A stretch of DNA of 64,000 bases from assembly GCF_019357415.1 (NCBI RefSeq), contig NZ_CP048410.1, positions 2,265,001 through 2,329,000 of the forward strand, written 5' to 3'. Numbering within the stretch: position 1 is the stretch's first letter; every line of letters begins with the position of its first letter. The notes under the pieces were generated by a model. The model did not search any database. It was not told the DNA's origin and worked only from the letters and a program-made list of their open reading frames with translations. The position numbers and the translations under genes were made by a program. The DNA comes from Gramella sp. MT6 (GTDB lineage Bacteria > Bacteroidota > Bacteroidia > Flavobacteriales > Flavobacteriaceae). Shown piece after piece: positions 25,674-33,492 of this stretch.

Positions 25674-26888
25674 TTAGACCATTTCAGTATCTAAGACCCC
25701 AACTTTAATCATACATTCTTTCATCATTTCATAAGTTCTTGCAATATCGTTATCCAAACCAATAGAAAAACGGATCAAACCATCACTTAATCCCATTTGC
25801 TTTTGCTCTTCAATTGGAATTTCTGAAGAAGTAGAAGTTCCGGGAGCACTGAAAAGGGTTTTATAGAATCCTAGACTTACAGCCAAATAGCCTAGATTTT
25901 TTTCCTGCATCAATTCCATAAGTTCATTGGCTTTATCTAATGAACCAACATCTATGGTAAGCATTCCACCAAAACCATAGCTTTCATTCATCATTTTCTT
26001 AAAAGTGTCGTGTCCCGGGTGAGATTCCAGACCAGGGTATACTGTTGCAAATCCGTCTTCCTGGAATTTATTGGCCAGAAACATCGCATTATGGCTATGC
26101 TGTTTCATTCGGATATGCAGCGTTCTAAGGTTTTTTAGAATAGAAGCAGCTCTCAGGCTATCCATAGTTGGGCCCAGTAGCATTGCCGCGCCATCATTCA
26201 CGTTACGCAGGTCATTTATGAAGTCCTTTGTTCCGCAAATAACCCCTCCAACCGTATCGCTACTGCCATTTATGAATTTGGTAAGACTATGAATTACCAC
26301 ATCTGCTCCTAATTTTGCCGGGCTTATGGAAAGTGGTGAAAAGGTGTTGTCTACCACCAGTTTAAGCTTGTGCACTTTAGTGATGTTTGATAAAGCTTCC
26401 AGATCTGCTATCTCTAACAAAGGATTACTTACAGATTCACAATACACGAGTTTTGTATTTTTTTGTACCGCATCATTAACCAAAAGCGGTTCGGTGATGT
26501 CTACAAAAGTTGTTTCTATGCCGAACTTAGGGGCGAAATTCTTAAGAAAAGCATAGGTGCCCCCATAAACGGTTCTGCTACAAACAATATGATCTCCGGC
26601 ATTGCATAGCTGCATTAAAACTGCAGTGATAGCGCCCATTCCGGAAGCTGTGACATTTGCAGCTTCAGTTCCTTCCATCGCTGCAAGAGCTTCGCCCAGG
26701 TAAAGATTGGAAGGGGAGGAGTGTCTTGAATATAAATAACAACCTTCAGCATTGCCTTCAAATGTATCGAACATGGTTTTAGCTGAAAGGAAGGTATAAG
26801 TTGATGAATCGGAAATTGAAGGATTCACTCCTCCAAATTCTCCAAAGTATTGTAGATCCTGAATGCGGTCTGCCGGTTTATATTTCAT
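25674..26888 (-). CDS. Cys/Met-metabolism PLP enzyme (gamma-lyase or gamma-synthase)
   Basis: 404 residues. The family signature DVVIHSLTKFINGSSD has the PLP lysine at 204, with SRHSSPSNLYLGEALAAMEGTEA near 54-76. The YGGT at 108-111 has Gly where methionine gamma-lyases usually carry the diagnostic Cys, so cystathionine gamma-synthase/lyase or an acyl-homoserine sulfhydrylase is as likely as methionine gamma-lyase. It is cytoplasmic. The divergent neighbour is an Lrp-type regulator and a 16-bp palindrome lies upstream of its start, so its expression probably responds to an amino acid. Confidence 0.88.
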   Translation of the reverse strand: MKYKPADRIQDLQYFGEFGGVNPSISDSSTYTFLSAKTMFDTFEGNAEGCYLYSRHSSPSNLYLGEALAAMEGTEAANVTASGMGAITAVLMQLCNAGDHIVCSRTVYGGTYAFLKNFAPKFGIETTFVDITEPLLVNDAVQKNTKLVYCESVSNPLLEIADLEALSNITKVHKLKLVVDNTFSPLSISPAKLGADVVIHSLTKFINGSSDTVGGVICGTKDFINDLRNVNDGAAMLLGPTMDSLRAASILKNLRTLHIRMKQHSHNAMFLANKFQEDGFATVYPGLESHPGHDTFKKMMNESYGFGGMLTIDVGSLDKANELMELMQEKNLGYLAVSLGFYKTLFSAPGTSTSSEIPIEEQKQMGLSDGLIRFSIGLDNDIARTYEMMKECMIKVGVLDTEMV

Positions 26889-26913
26889 GACGAGTAATTT
26901 TTATACTATCAAA

Positions 26914-26929
26914 ACTCATTAGAATGAGT
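26914..26929. promoter_or_regulatory. Palindrome upstream of the gamma-lyase gene
   Basis: ACTCATT, two bases, AATGAGT form a perfect inverted repeat 25 bp upstream of the start at 26888. The divergent Lrp-type gene makes it a candidate operator for that regulator. Confidence 0.45.
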
Positions 26930-27024
26930 ACTAAAAACAATGATTATCATCATATTTAGAAAATAAATCTGCATATGACCTGTATTTCAGTTTTAAAATC
27001 TATTTTTAAATGAAAATTAATCGG

Positions 27025-27047
27025 TATTCTGAATATTTTTAAGAATA
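27025..27047 (+). promoter_or_regulatory. Inverted repeat at the start of the Lrp-type gene
   Basis: TATTCT (27025-27030) and AGAATA (27042-27047) flank an AT-rich 11-bp spacer that ends at the ATG. Lrp proteins often regulate their own genes, so this may be an autoregulatory site; the half-sites are short. Confidence 0.3.
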
Positions 27048-27505
27048 TGAAAATTGATGAGTTAGATAAAAGGATCTTGCGGCATCTTCAACAGGATAGC
27101 AAGAAAACCAATAAGGAGATCGCCAATGATCTTAGCCTTTCAGTAACTGCTGTTTATGAAAGAATCAGAAAATTGGAAAGGGAAGGGGTAATTTCAAAAT
27201 ATGTTGCATTACTGGATCCCGAGAAAGTGGAAAAAGGTTTTATGGTGCTATGCCAGATCAAACTCATTCAGCATAAAAAGGACTTCCTTACTAAATTCGA
27301 AAAGGAAATTACCAGCTTGCCTGAGGTCATAGAATGCCTTCACGTAAGCGGCGATTACGATTATATTCTTAAAGTTCTAGTTAAGGACATGGATGCTTAC
27401 CGAGAATTTATGGTTACCAAGCTCACCAGTCTGGATCATATTGGAAGTACAAAAAGTATTTTTACCATCAATAAAGTGAAGCAAAGTACAGTGATTAGTT
27501 TGTAG
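27047..27505 (+). CDS. Lrp/AsnC family transcriptional regulator
   Basis: 152 residues. The N-terminal helix-turn-helix covers about 1-60 (DKRILRHLQQDSKKTNKEIA, then LSVTAVYERIRKLEREGVI). The C-terminal RAM/ligand domain runs from 65, with CLHVSGDYDYILKVLVKDMDAY near 106-127. Members sense amino acids and form octamers. It is divergent from a Cys/Met PLP enzyme gene with 158 bp between starts, the usual arrangement for a local regulator and its target. It may also act on the aminotransferase gene downstream, but the 456-bp gap makes that uncertain. Confidence 0.9.
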   Translation: MKIDELDKRILRHLQQDSKKTNKEIANDLSLSVTAVYERIRKLEREGVISKYVALLDPEKVEKGFMVLCQIKLIQHKKDFLTKFEKEITSLPEVIECLHVSGDYDYILKVLVKDMDAYREFMVTKLTSLDHIGSTKSIFTINKVKQSTVISL

Positions 27506-27961
27506 GAATTAAGCTGGAAAACTATTTCAAAATTTCAGAATACTAAAAATCATAGAAGAGTTTAGGAGATTTCTGTATTAAGTAAAGAAAATCACCTAAC
27601 TATTTTCATTTCTAATTTCTCAGGTCAAAACCTTCACTTAATTTCTATATAGTCCTAACCGTAATTTTTATCTAATTTCTGGATTAAGAGATAGCATTTG
27701 ATTCTCTTTCCATTGATCCTATACCGGTTATCAGAGTATCTTAAAAATTAAAAATATTCTCCTTTTTAATCAGACTCATACCTCTGTAAAACTATTTATT
27801 CCGGGATTAATAGGAAATTCAACGGATAAGACGATAAAAAGCTGTATATTAAGAAAGTAATGACAATTACCTTTAAAGGACGCATAATTTCATGGTATGC
27901 GACGCCCCTCCCTTCCAATTCCATAAAATAACATTTAAAGCATTAATAATTTGTTTTTCGT
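27506..27961. other. Intergenic stretch of 456 bp without a convincing gene
   Basis: The region is AT-rich and holds no frame I trust. TAATTTCT recurs loosely between 27610 and 27680, and CGCATA (27881-27886) can pair with TATGCG (27896-27901) above a short C-rich run. These could be a leader structure for the aminotransferase gene at 27962. No recognised riboswitch, tRNA or perfect TAnnTTTG box was found. Confidence 0.5.
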
Positions 27962-29272
27962 ATGATCGAACAGAAAAGCCAGTCAGAAGAACTACTGGAA
28001 AGAAGAAAGAATATAGTAGCCAACGGAGTTGGAGTTTTTAATACAGCCACAGTAAAAGAAGCAAAAGGAGCAATAATCACAGATTTAGATGGCCGGGAAC
28101 TTATAGATTTCGCCGGAGGTATTGGAGTAGTAAATGCAGGTCATTGTCCTGAGCCGGTGGTTGAGGCCATTCGTGAACAGGCAGGGAAATACTTGCACAC
28201 CAGTTTTAACGTGGTGACCTATGAACCCTATATTAAACTTTGTGAGGAGCTGGCAGAGATACTGCCGCATGGTGAGAAAACTAAAGCTATGCTTATCAGT
28301 ACAGGGGCTGAAGCGGTAGAAAATGCGATTAAGATTGCCAGGCAGGCGACTAAAAGACCGGCCGTTCTGTGTTATACAGAAGCTTATCATGGCCGAACCT
28401 TAATGGCAATGAGTCTTACCAGTAAAGTGAATTACAAATTTTCCTCGGGACCTTTTGCGCCTGAAGTTTACCGTATCCCTTTTCCTAATTTTTATAAATA
28501 CAGTGGAACACAGGATATGGATGATTTTGTGGAAACAGAGCTAAACCGACTCAGGGAAAGTGCACACAGTATGGTAGACATAAATAGTGTGGCTGCAATT
28601 ATCATTGAGCCTATTCAGGGAGAGGGAGGTTTTAATCCTGTACCTCAGAAATACCTGGAAGGTTTGCGTTCTTTTTGTGATGAACATGGCGTGCTGTTGA
28701 TTATGGATGAGATCCAGAGTGGTTTTTGCCGAACCGGGCATTGGGCCAGCTGGCAACATTATAATGTACAGCCAGATATAAGTACCTACGCTAAGTCTCT
28801 TGGTTCTGGTTTACCCATAGCAGCAGTTCTTGGTAAGGCAGAAATTATGGATGCGGCTGGCCCGGGTACTATTGGCGGAACCTATATTGGAAGTCCCGTT
28901 TGTTGCGCAGCAGCCCTTGCCACGATTCAGTATATGAAAGATCTGAATCTTAACGAAAAAGCGATTCAAATTGGAAAAATAGTCACTGATAGAATGAAGA
29001 AACTTCAGAAGGAGTTCTCAGATATAGGTGATGTGAGAGGCGTTGGAGCAATGATAGGAATTGAATTCGTGAAGGATAACGACCCTGGAAAACCTAACGG
29101 CGAACTTTGCGATAAAATAGTGAAAGGTTGTGCCGCCGAAGGTTTAGTGTTATTAAGTGCCGGAACCTTTAAAAATGTAATTAGGATACTTTCTCCCCTT
29201 GTAATTTCAGACGAGCACCTGCATCAAGGTCTCGATATTCTGGAAGATCAGATCAGAAAAAATATAGGATAG
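27962..29272 (+). CDS. gabT: Class III aminotransferase, probably 4-aminobutyrate type
   Basis: 436 residues. Class III signatures: EAYHGRTLMAMSLTSK near 140-155, EPIQGEGG at 216-223, DEIQSGFCRTG near 249-259, and the PLP lysine at 278 in YAKSLGSGLP. The pattern of EPIQGEGG and IQSGFCRTG fits GABA / omega-amino-acid:2-oxoglutarate transaminases. It would turn an omega-amino acid into a semialdehyde. A succinate-semialdehyde-type dehydrogenase is encoded at 36690, and an amine-forming decarboxylase between, so it probably belongs to the same pathway. A structured 106-bp gap follows. The substrate could equally be ornithine, beta-alanine or another omega-amine. Confidence 0.85.
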   Translation: MIEQKSQSEELLERRKNIVANGVGVFNTATVKEAKGAIITDLDGRELIDFAGGIGVVNAGHCPEPVVEAIREQAGKYLHTSFNVVTYEPYIKLCEELAEILPHGEKTKAMLISTGAEAVENAIKIARQATKRPAVLCYTEAYHGRTLMAMSLTSKVNYKFSSGPFAPEVYRIPFPNFYKYSGTQDMDDFVETELNRLRESAHSMVDINSVAAIIIEPIQGEGGFNPVPQKYLEGLRSFCDEHGVLLIMDEIQSGFCRTGHWASWQHYNVQPDISTYAKSLGSGLPIAAVLGKAEIMDAAGPGTIGGTYIGSPVCCAAALATIQYMKDLNLNEKAIQIGKIVTDRMKKLQKEFSDIGDVRGVGAMIGIEFVKDNDPGKPNGELCDKIVKGCAAEGLVLLSAGTFKNVIRILSPLVISDEHLHQGLDILEDQIRKNIG

Positions 29273-29280
29273 TTACACTG

Positions 29281-29337
29281 GAATGAGTCAGTTCTGAAAA
29301 AGATTGACGAAAAATTCTGTGTACAGAAAGCTCATTC
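29281..29337 (+). other. Nested inverted repeats between aminotransferase and C-N hydrolase genes
   Basis: GAATGAG (29281-29287) pairs with CTCATTC (29331-29337) and encloses a second hairpin, TTCTG (29315-29319) with CAGAA (29324-29328). No T-run follows, so this is not a standard terminator; it may stabilise or mark the end of an mRNA. Confidence 0.4.
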
Positions 29338-29378
29338 AGTTTAAACCCATTAACCATTTAAAATAATAATTATAAGTA

Positions 29379-30314
29379 ATGAATCCATTCGCAATTGCAG
29401 GAATACAAATGAAAGTTTCAGCGGTCGCTCCCAATGTGGAGATGATGAAGCTGAAACTTGATATTACCATGAGCCTTTATCCATGGGTAGATATGGTGGT
29501 ATTTAGTGAGCTATGCGGGTATGGTCCACTAACCCATACCGCGCAGGAAATACCTGGAGAATTTGAACAAGAGATGTGCAAAATGGCCAAAAAGCATAAT
29601 GTCTGGCTGCTTCCGGGTTCTATTTTTGAAAAATCTGAAGGTAAGATCTACAACACAGCCACGGTAATAAATCCCGATGGGGAAGTGGTAACGCGCTACA
29701 GAAAAATGTTTCCTTTTTATCCCTATGAAGTAGGGGTGACTCCGGGATCAGAATTTTGTGTATTTGACGTGCCAGGAGTTGCAAAATTTGGTTTGTCTAT
29801 CTGCTACGATATGTGGTTTCCTGAAACCGTGCGTACCCTAACAGTTATGGGAGCAGAGGTAATTCTGCATCCAACCATGACGGGGACCATAGACAGAGAA
29901 ATTGAATTATCTATAGTCAGGGCCATGGCAGCGGTTAATCAATGCTACTTTTTTGACGTAAACGGATTGGAATCGGGTGGAAGTGGTAGATCTATAGTTT
30001 GCGGGCCAGATGGCCGGGTGATTTACCAGGCAGAAGGAAATGAAGAGATCTTTCCACTGGAATTGAATATAGACAGAGTAAGAAGAAGCAGGGAGCTTGG
30101 AATACTTAGACTGGGGCAGCCCCTAAAAAGTTTCAGGGATCATATAGGTCAGTTTGGCATCTATCAGCATGGTGCGCAATTACCTTACCTCAATTCACTT
30201 GGGCCACTTATAAAACCAACCAAACTCGATACACTGTCGAAATTAAAAATGCAGGAAAATGAATATGAACCTCCTGTGAATCCTACGGGTTATAAGGGCT
30301 TTAACGAACTATAA
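29379..30314 (+). CDS. Carbon-nitrogen hydrolase (nitrilase superfamily)
   Basis: 311 residues. The Glu-Lys-Cys triad is visible as Glu44 (VFSELCGYGP), Lys109 (YRKMFPF) and Cys142 (LSICYDMWFPE). These enzymes cut amides or N-carbamoyl groups. The extended C-terminal 50 residues (about 265-311) go beyond the usual core. The N-terminus does not closely resemble N-carbamoylputrescine amidase, so the substrate is open; a simple or amino-acid amide is reasonable. It begins a tight group: 11 bp to the VOC gene, then 5 and 9 bp to the next two, indicating one transcript. Confidence 0.88.
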   Translation: MNPFAIAGIQMKVSAVAPNVEMMKLKLDITMSLYPWVDMVVFSELCGYGPLTHTAQEIPGEFEQEMCKMAKKHNVWLLPGSIFEKSEGKIYNTATVINPDGEVVTRYRKMFPFYPYEVGVTPGSEFCVFDVPGVAKFGLSICYDMWFPETVRTLTVMGAEVILHPTMTGTIDREIELSIVRAMAAVNQCYFFDVNGLESGGSGRSIVCGPDGRVIYQAEGNEEIFPLELNIDRVRRSRELGILRLGQPLKSFRDHIGQFGIYQHGAQLPYLNSLGPLIKPTKLDTLSKLKMQENEYEPPVNPTGYKGFNEL

Positions 30315-30325
30315 TATAGAAAACC

Positions 30326-30730
30326 ATGGGCGGAACAACATCAAAGAGAAAAAAGAAAGAAACCAATAAAGGCATTATAAGCTGGTTTGAGATCCCGGCT
30401 ATCAATTTTCAGCAATCGGTTGATTTCTACAATGAGATCTTCGGAATTGAGATGGAAAAGAACTTTGATGATAATTATGCCATGGCTTTTTTTCCAGTTG
30501 ATAACGGAATAGGAGGTGCCATCGTAAAAGGTCCGGGCTCTACGCCAAGTGACACAGGGCCATTGTTATATCTAAATGCAGGGAAAGATCTAAATACTAT
30601 CCTTGAAAGAGTGGAACCTGCTGGAGGAAGGATCGTAATGACGAAAACCCTCATTAATAAAGAGTCTGGTCATTTCGCCATTTTCATTGATTCTGAAGGA
30701 AACAAACTGGCTCTACATTCAAACAAATAA
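30326..30730 (+). CDS. VOC/glyoxalase-like protein in the decarboxylase operon
   Basis: 134 residues. A basic N-terminus (SKRKKKETNKG) precedes a VOC domain: ISWFEIPAINFQQSVDFYNEIFGIEM near 19-44 and GHFAIFIDSEGNKLALH near the C-terminus. It is like the small bacterial YdcE/PhnB-type VOC proteins whose metal sites are often incomplete; the first His is absent (WFEIP). It may bind rather than transform a small molecule. Its position 5 bp before the decarboxylase gene ties it to that enzyme. Confidence 0.8.
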   Translation: MGGTTSKRKKKETNKGIISWFEIPAINFQQSVDFYNEIFGIEMEKNFDDNYAMAFFPVDNGIGGAIVKGPGSTPSDTGPLLYLNAGKDLNTILERVEPAGGRIVMTKTLINKESGHFAIFIDSEGNKLALHSNK

Positions 30731-30735
30731 AATTT

Positions 30736-33483
30736 ATGGAAGAAAATAAACCGGATAGTTCATATCATTATAATGTAGCCCAACTTCGGCTGGAGTCCTG
30801 GAACAATTTAAAGAATGAATCCATAAAACTGGAAAAATGTAACCGCGGCTCTTCAGACGAAAAAAAGCTGCAGAACAATCTTCGTCGTTTATTAAACGAA
30901 ATGGAGATCATTGAGAGCTATTTTGCATTTCCGGGCATCTTACGTTTGCGAGCACTGAATGAAATGCTGGAAAGGCAGGAACATACTGCCCTTACCAATA
31001 AAATAGCTGAAATTACCAAACATCTGGTAAGCGACAGGTACAGGAGCAATCCAGATTTGATGGAAGATGAAGACCAGGGTGTAGAGATCTCTGATAGAGG
31101 AGAGCATCCCGATGCTGTTAAAAAAAACTATTTCGAAGTTTTATTTGTAGAGGATATTTCGCTTCAGGAGGAATGTAAACTTAGAAATGACCTTAAAGAT
31201 CTTAGAGGTTCTAACGAACAGTTCAATTACGGGATTGTGGTGCAACGTTCTTTTGAAGATGCATTGATCGCTTTACACTTTAATTATAATATTCAGGCCG
31301 TGGTAGTGCGCTATGCGCCGCCTTATCATTCCAAAAAGTTAACTCCAACCTTAAAGCCTTTTATTCAAAAAGTTTTAAACCTGGATCTTGCTTCAAAACC
31401 TTCCTCTGAACTGGGACCGGTTCTGGGAGATCTTGTGAAAAAATTCAGACCAGAACTCGATACTTATTATGTAACAGATACTGCGCTTGGAAAACTTAAG
31501 GATACTACCTTAAAAACTTTCAGGAGGATCTTTTACAGGACTGAAGATCTTCAGGAATTACATCTTACCATATTACGCGGAATTAGTGAGCGTTATGAAA
31601 CCCCATTCTTTTCAGCATTAAAGGAGTACAGTAAAAAACCAACCGGTATATTTCATGCGATGCCTATCTCAAGAGGTAATTCGGTTTTTAAGTCAAGATG
31701 GATCAATGATTTCGGTAATTTCTATGGAAGAAATATGTTCCTGGCCGAAACTTCTTCCACAACGGGAGGCCTTGATTCCTTGCTACAGCCAACCGGCTCT
31801 TTAAAGAAAGCACAGAAAATGGCCAGCGATGCCTATGGCTCGTTGAATACCTTTTTTGTGACCAATGGAACTTCAACAGCAAACAAGATTGTAGTTCAGG
31901 CCCTGGTAAAGCCTGGGGATGTCATCCTGATCGACAGGGACTGCCATAAATCACATCACTATGGACTGGTCCTTTCCGGAGCATATCCTGTTTATCTGGA
32001 TTCCTATCCTATAGAAGAATATTCAATGTATGGAGCGGTGCCATTGGAACAGATAAAAGAAAAACTCCTTCGTTTGAAAAAGGAAGGAAGACTGGACCTG
32101 GTAAAAATGTTATTGCTTACCAACTGTACCTTTGATGGTCTTGTTTACAACGTAGAAAAAGTGATGCAGGAAATTCTGGCGATTAAGCCAGATATGGTCT
32201 TTTTATGGGATGAGGCATGGTTCGCTTTTGCAGGCTTCACCTACAATTATAAGCAACGAACAGGAATGTTCGTTGCCAAAAAGCTACATGAAAAATACAA
32301 TAGCAGTGCTTACAGGGAAGAGTATGAAGAACATATTAAGAACCTTAAGAAAGATGAGATCCCAAGGCTGCCAGAACCTGATAAAGTAAGGATCAGGGTT
32401 TATTCAACCCAGAGTACACACAAGACTCTTAGTAGCTTCCGCCAGGGTTCCATGATACATATCTGGGACGAAGATTTCAGGAGAAAGAGTGAAAACACTT
32501 TTATGGAGGCTTATATGACGCATACTTCCACCTCACCTAATTATCAAATGTTAGCTTCATTAGATGTTGGCAGAAGACAGGTACAGTTTGAAGGCTATGA
32601 GCTTGTGGAAAAAAGTATAGAAATGGCCATGGTGCTTCGTGCAAAAATAAATGACCATCCAAGGCTTAATAAATATTTTGATGTGTTAACCGTGAGTGAT
32701 TTTATTCCTGCGGAACTCCGAAAATCAGGACTTTCTGAATACTATACCTCGAAGGAGGGCTGGAACAGAATGGAAACTGCCTGGGAGAAGGATGAATTTG
32801 TACTGGATCCTACTAAGATCACGCTTCATATTGGACGTACCGGGGTTGACGGTGATACCTTCAAGAACAAATATTTGATGGATAAGTTTAATATCCAGAT
32901 CAATAAAACCTCAAGGAATACGGTGCTGTTTATGACCAATATAGGTACCACCCGTGGAAGTGTTACTTACCTTACCAATGCGCTGCTCAAGATCGCAGAT
33001 GAACTGGATAAGGAGTTGCTTTCCCTAAGTTCGAAAGAAAGTAAAATTCGTGAGGAGAAGATCTATTCTTTAACCAAAGATTTCCCCCCATTACCTGATT
33101 TTAGTTATTTCCATAATTCCTTTCAGGCAGTGCCGGGAGTACCTGGAGGAAATATCAGGGAGGCCTTTTTTCTGGCCTACAATGAGGAAAATTATGAGTA
33201 TATGCCATTAGAAGAATGTTTGCCAGCTATGGAAAATGACAGAACCTTAGTAGCATCATCCTTTATTATTCCTTATCCACCCGGATTTCCAGTGCTTGTT
33301 CCTGGCCAGGTAGTAAGTAAAGAGATCATTAGGTTTCTAACGGCATTAGATGTTTCAGAAATTCACGGTTATCGTGCCGATCTGGGATTGAGAATTTTTA
33401 AGGAAAATGTATTGAACCGGCAAAAAACGGTGACCTCCATGGGAGCGATGGGAAATAATAAAAAGAAGAAATTAATTAAATAA
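30736..33483 (+). CDS. Large Orn/Lys/Arg-decarboxylase-like PLP enzyme
   Basis: 915 residues, 150-200 longer than bacterial arginine or lysine decarboxylases. Residues 1-130 are a helical region I do not recognise; 130-240 look like the receiver-like wing domain. The fold-I PLP core has DCHKSHHYG at 402-410, DEAWFAF near 492-498 and the PLP lysine at 563 in STQSTHKTLSS. The C-terminal domain (PGVPGGN, then PYPPGFPVLVPGQ) matches OKR decarboxylases. It should decarboxylate a basic or related amino acid to an amine; which one is unknown. It sits 5 bp after the VOC gene and 9 bp before the ATP-grasp gene. Confidence 0.88.
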   Translation: MEENKPDSSYHYNVAQLRLESWNNLKNESIKLEKCNRGSSDEKKLQNNLRRLLNEMEIIESYFAFPGILRLRALNEMLERQEHTALTNKIAEITKHLVSDRYRSNPDLMEDEDQGVEISDRGEHPDAVKKNYFEVLFVEDISLQEECKLRNDLKDLRGSNEQFNYGIVVQRSFEDALIALHFNYNIQAVVVRYAPPYHSKKLTPTLKPFIQKVLNLDLASKPSSELGPVLGDLVKKFRPELDTYYVTDTALGKLKDTTLKTFRRIFYRTEDLQELHLTILRGISERYETPFFSALKEYSKKPTGIFHAMPISRGNSVFKSRWINDFGNFYGRNMFLAETSSTTGGLDSLLQPTGSLKKAQKMASDAYGSLNTFFVTNGTSTANKIVVQALVKPGDVILIDRDCHKSHHYGLVLSGAYPVYLDSYPIEEYSMYGAVPLEQIKEKLLRLKKEGRLDLVKMLLLTNCTFDGLVYNVEKVMQEILAIKPDMVFLWDEAWFAFAGFTYNYKQRTGMFVAKKLHEKYNSSAYREEYEEHIKNLKKDEIPRLPEPDKVRIRVYSTQSTHKTLSSFRQGSMIHIWDEDFRRKSENTFMEAYMTHTSTSPNYQMLASLDVGRRQVQFEGYELVEKSIEMAMVLRAKINDHPRLNKYFDVLTVSDFIPAELRKSGLSEYYTSKEGWNRMETAWEKDEFVLDPTKITLHIGRTGVDGDTFKNKYLMDKFNIQINKTSRNTVLFMTNIGTTRGSVTYLTNALLKIADELDKELLSLSSKESKIREEKIYSLTKDFPPLPDFSYFHNSFQAVPGVPGGNIREAFFLAYNEENYEYMPLEECLPAMENDRTLVASSFIIPYPPGFPVLVPGQVVSKEIIRFLTALDVSEIHGYRADLGLRIFKENVLNRQKTVTSMGAMGNNKKKKLIK

Positions 33484-33492
33484 AAAAGCATT

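Noticed and set aside
27860..27931. 23-residue frame upstream of the aminotransferase gene as a leader peptide
   Set aside because: No run of regulatory codons, no alternative hairpins with a T-run, and no promoter box; it is most likely chance.
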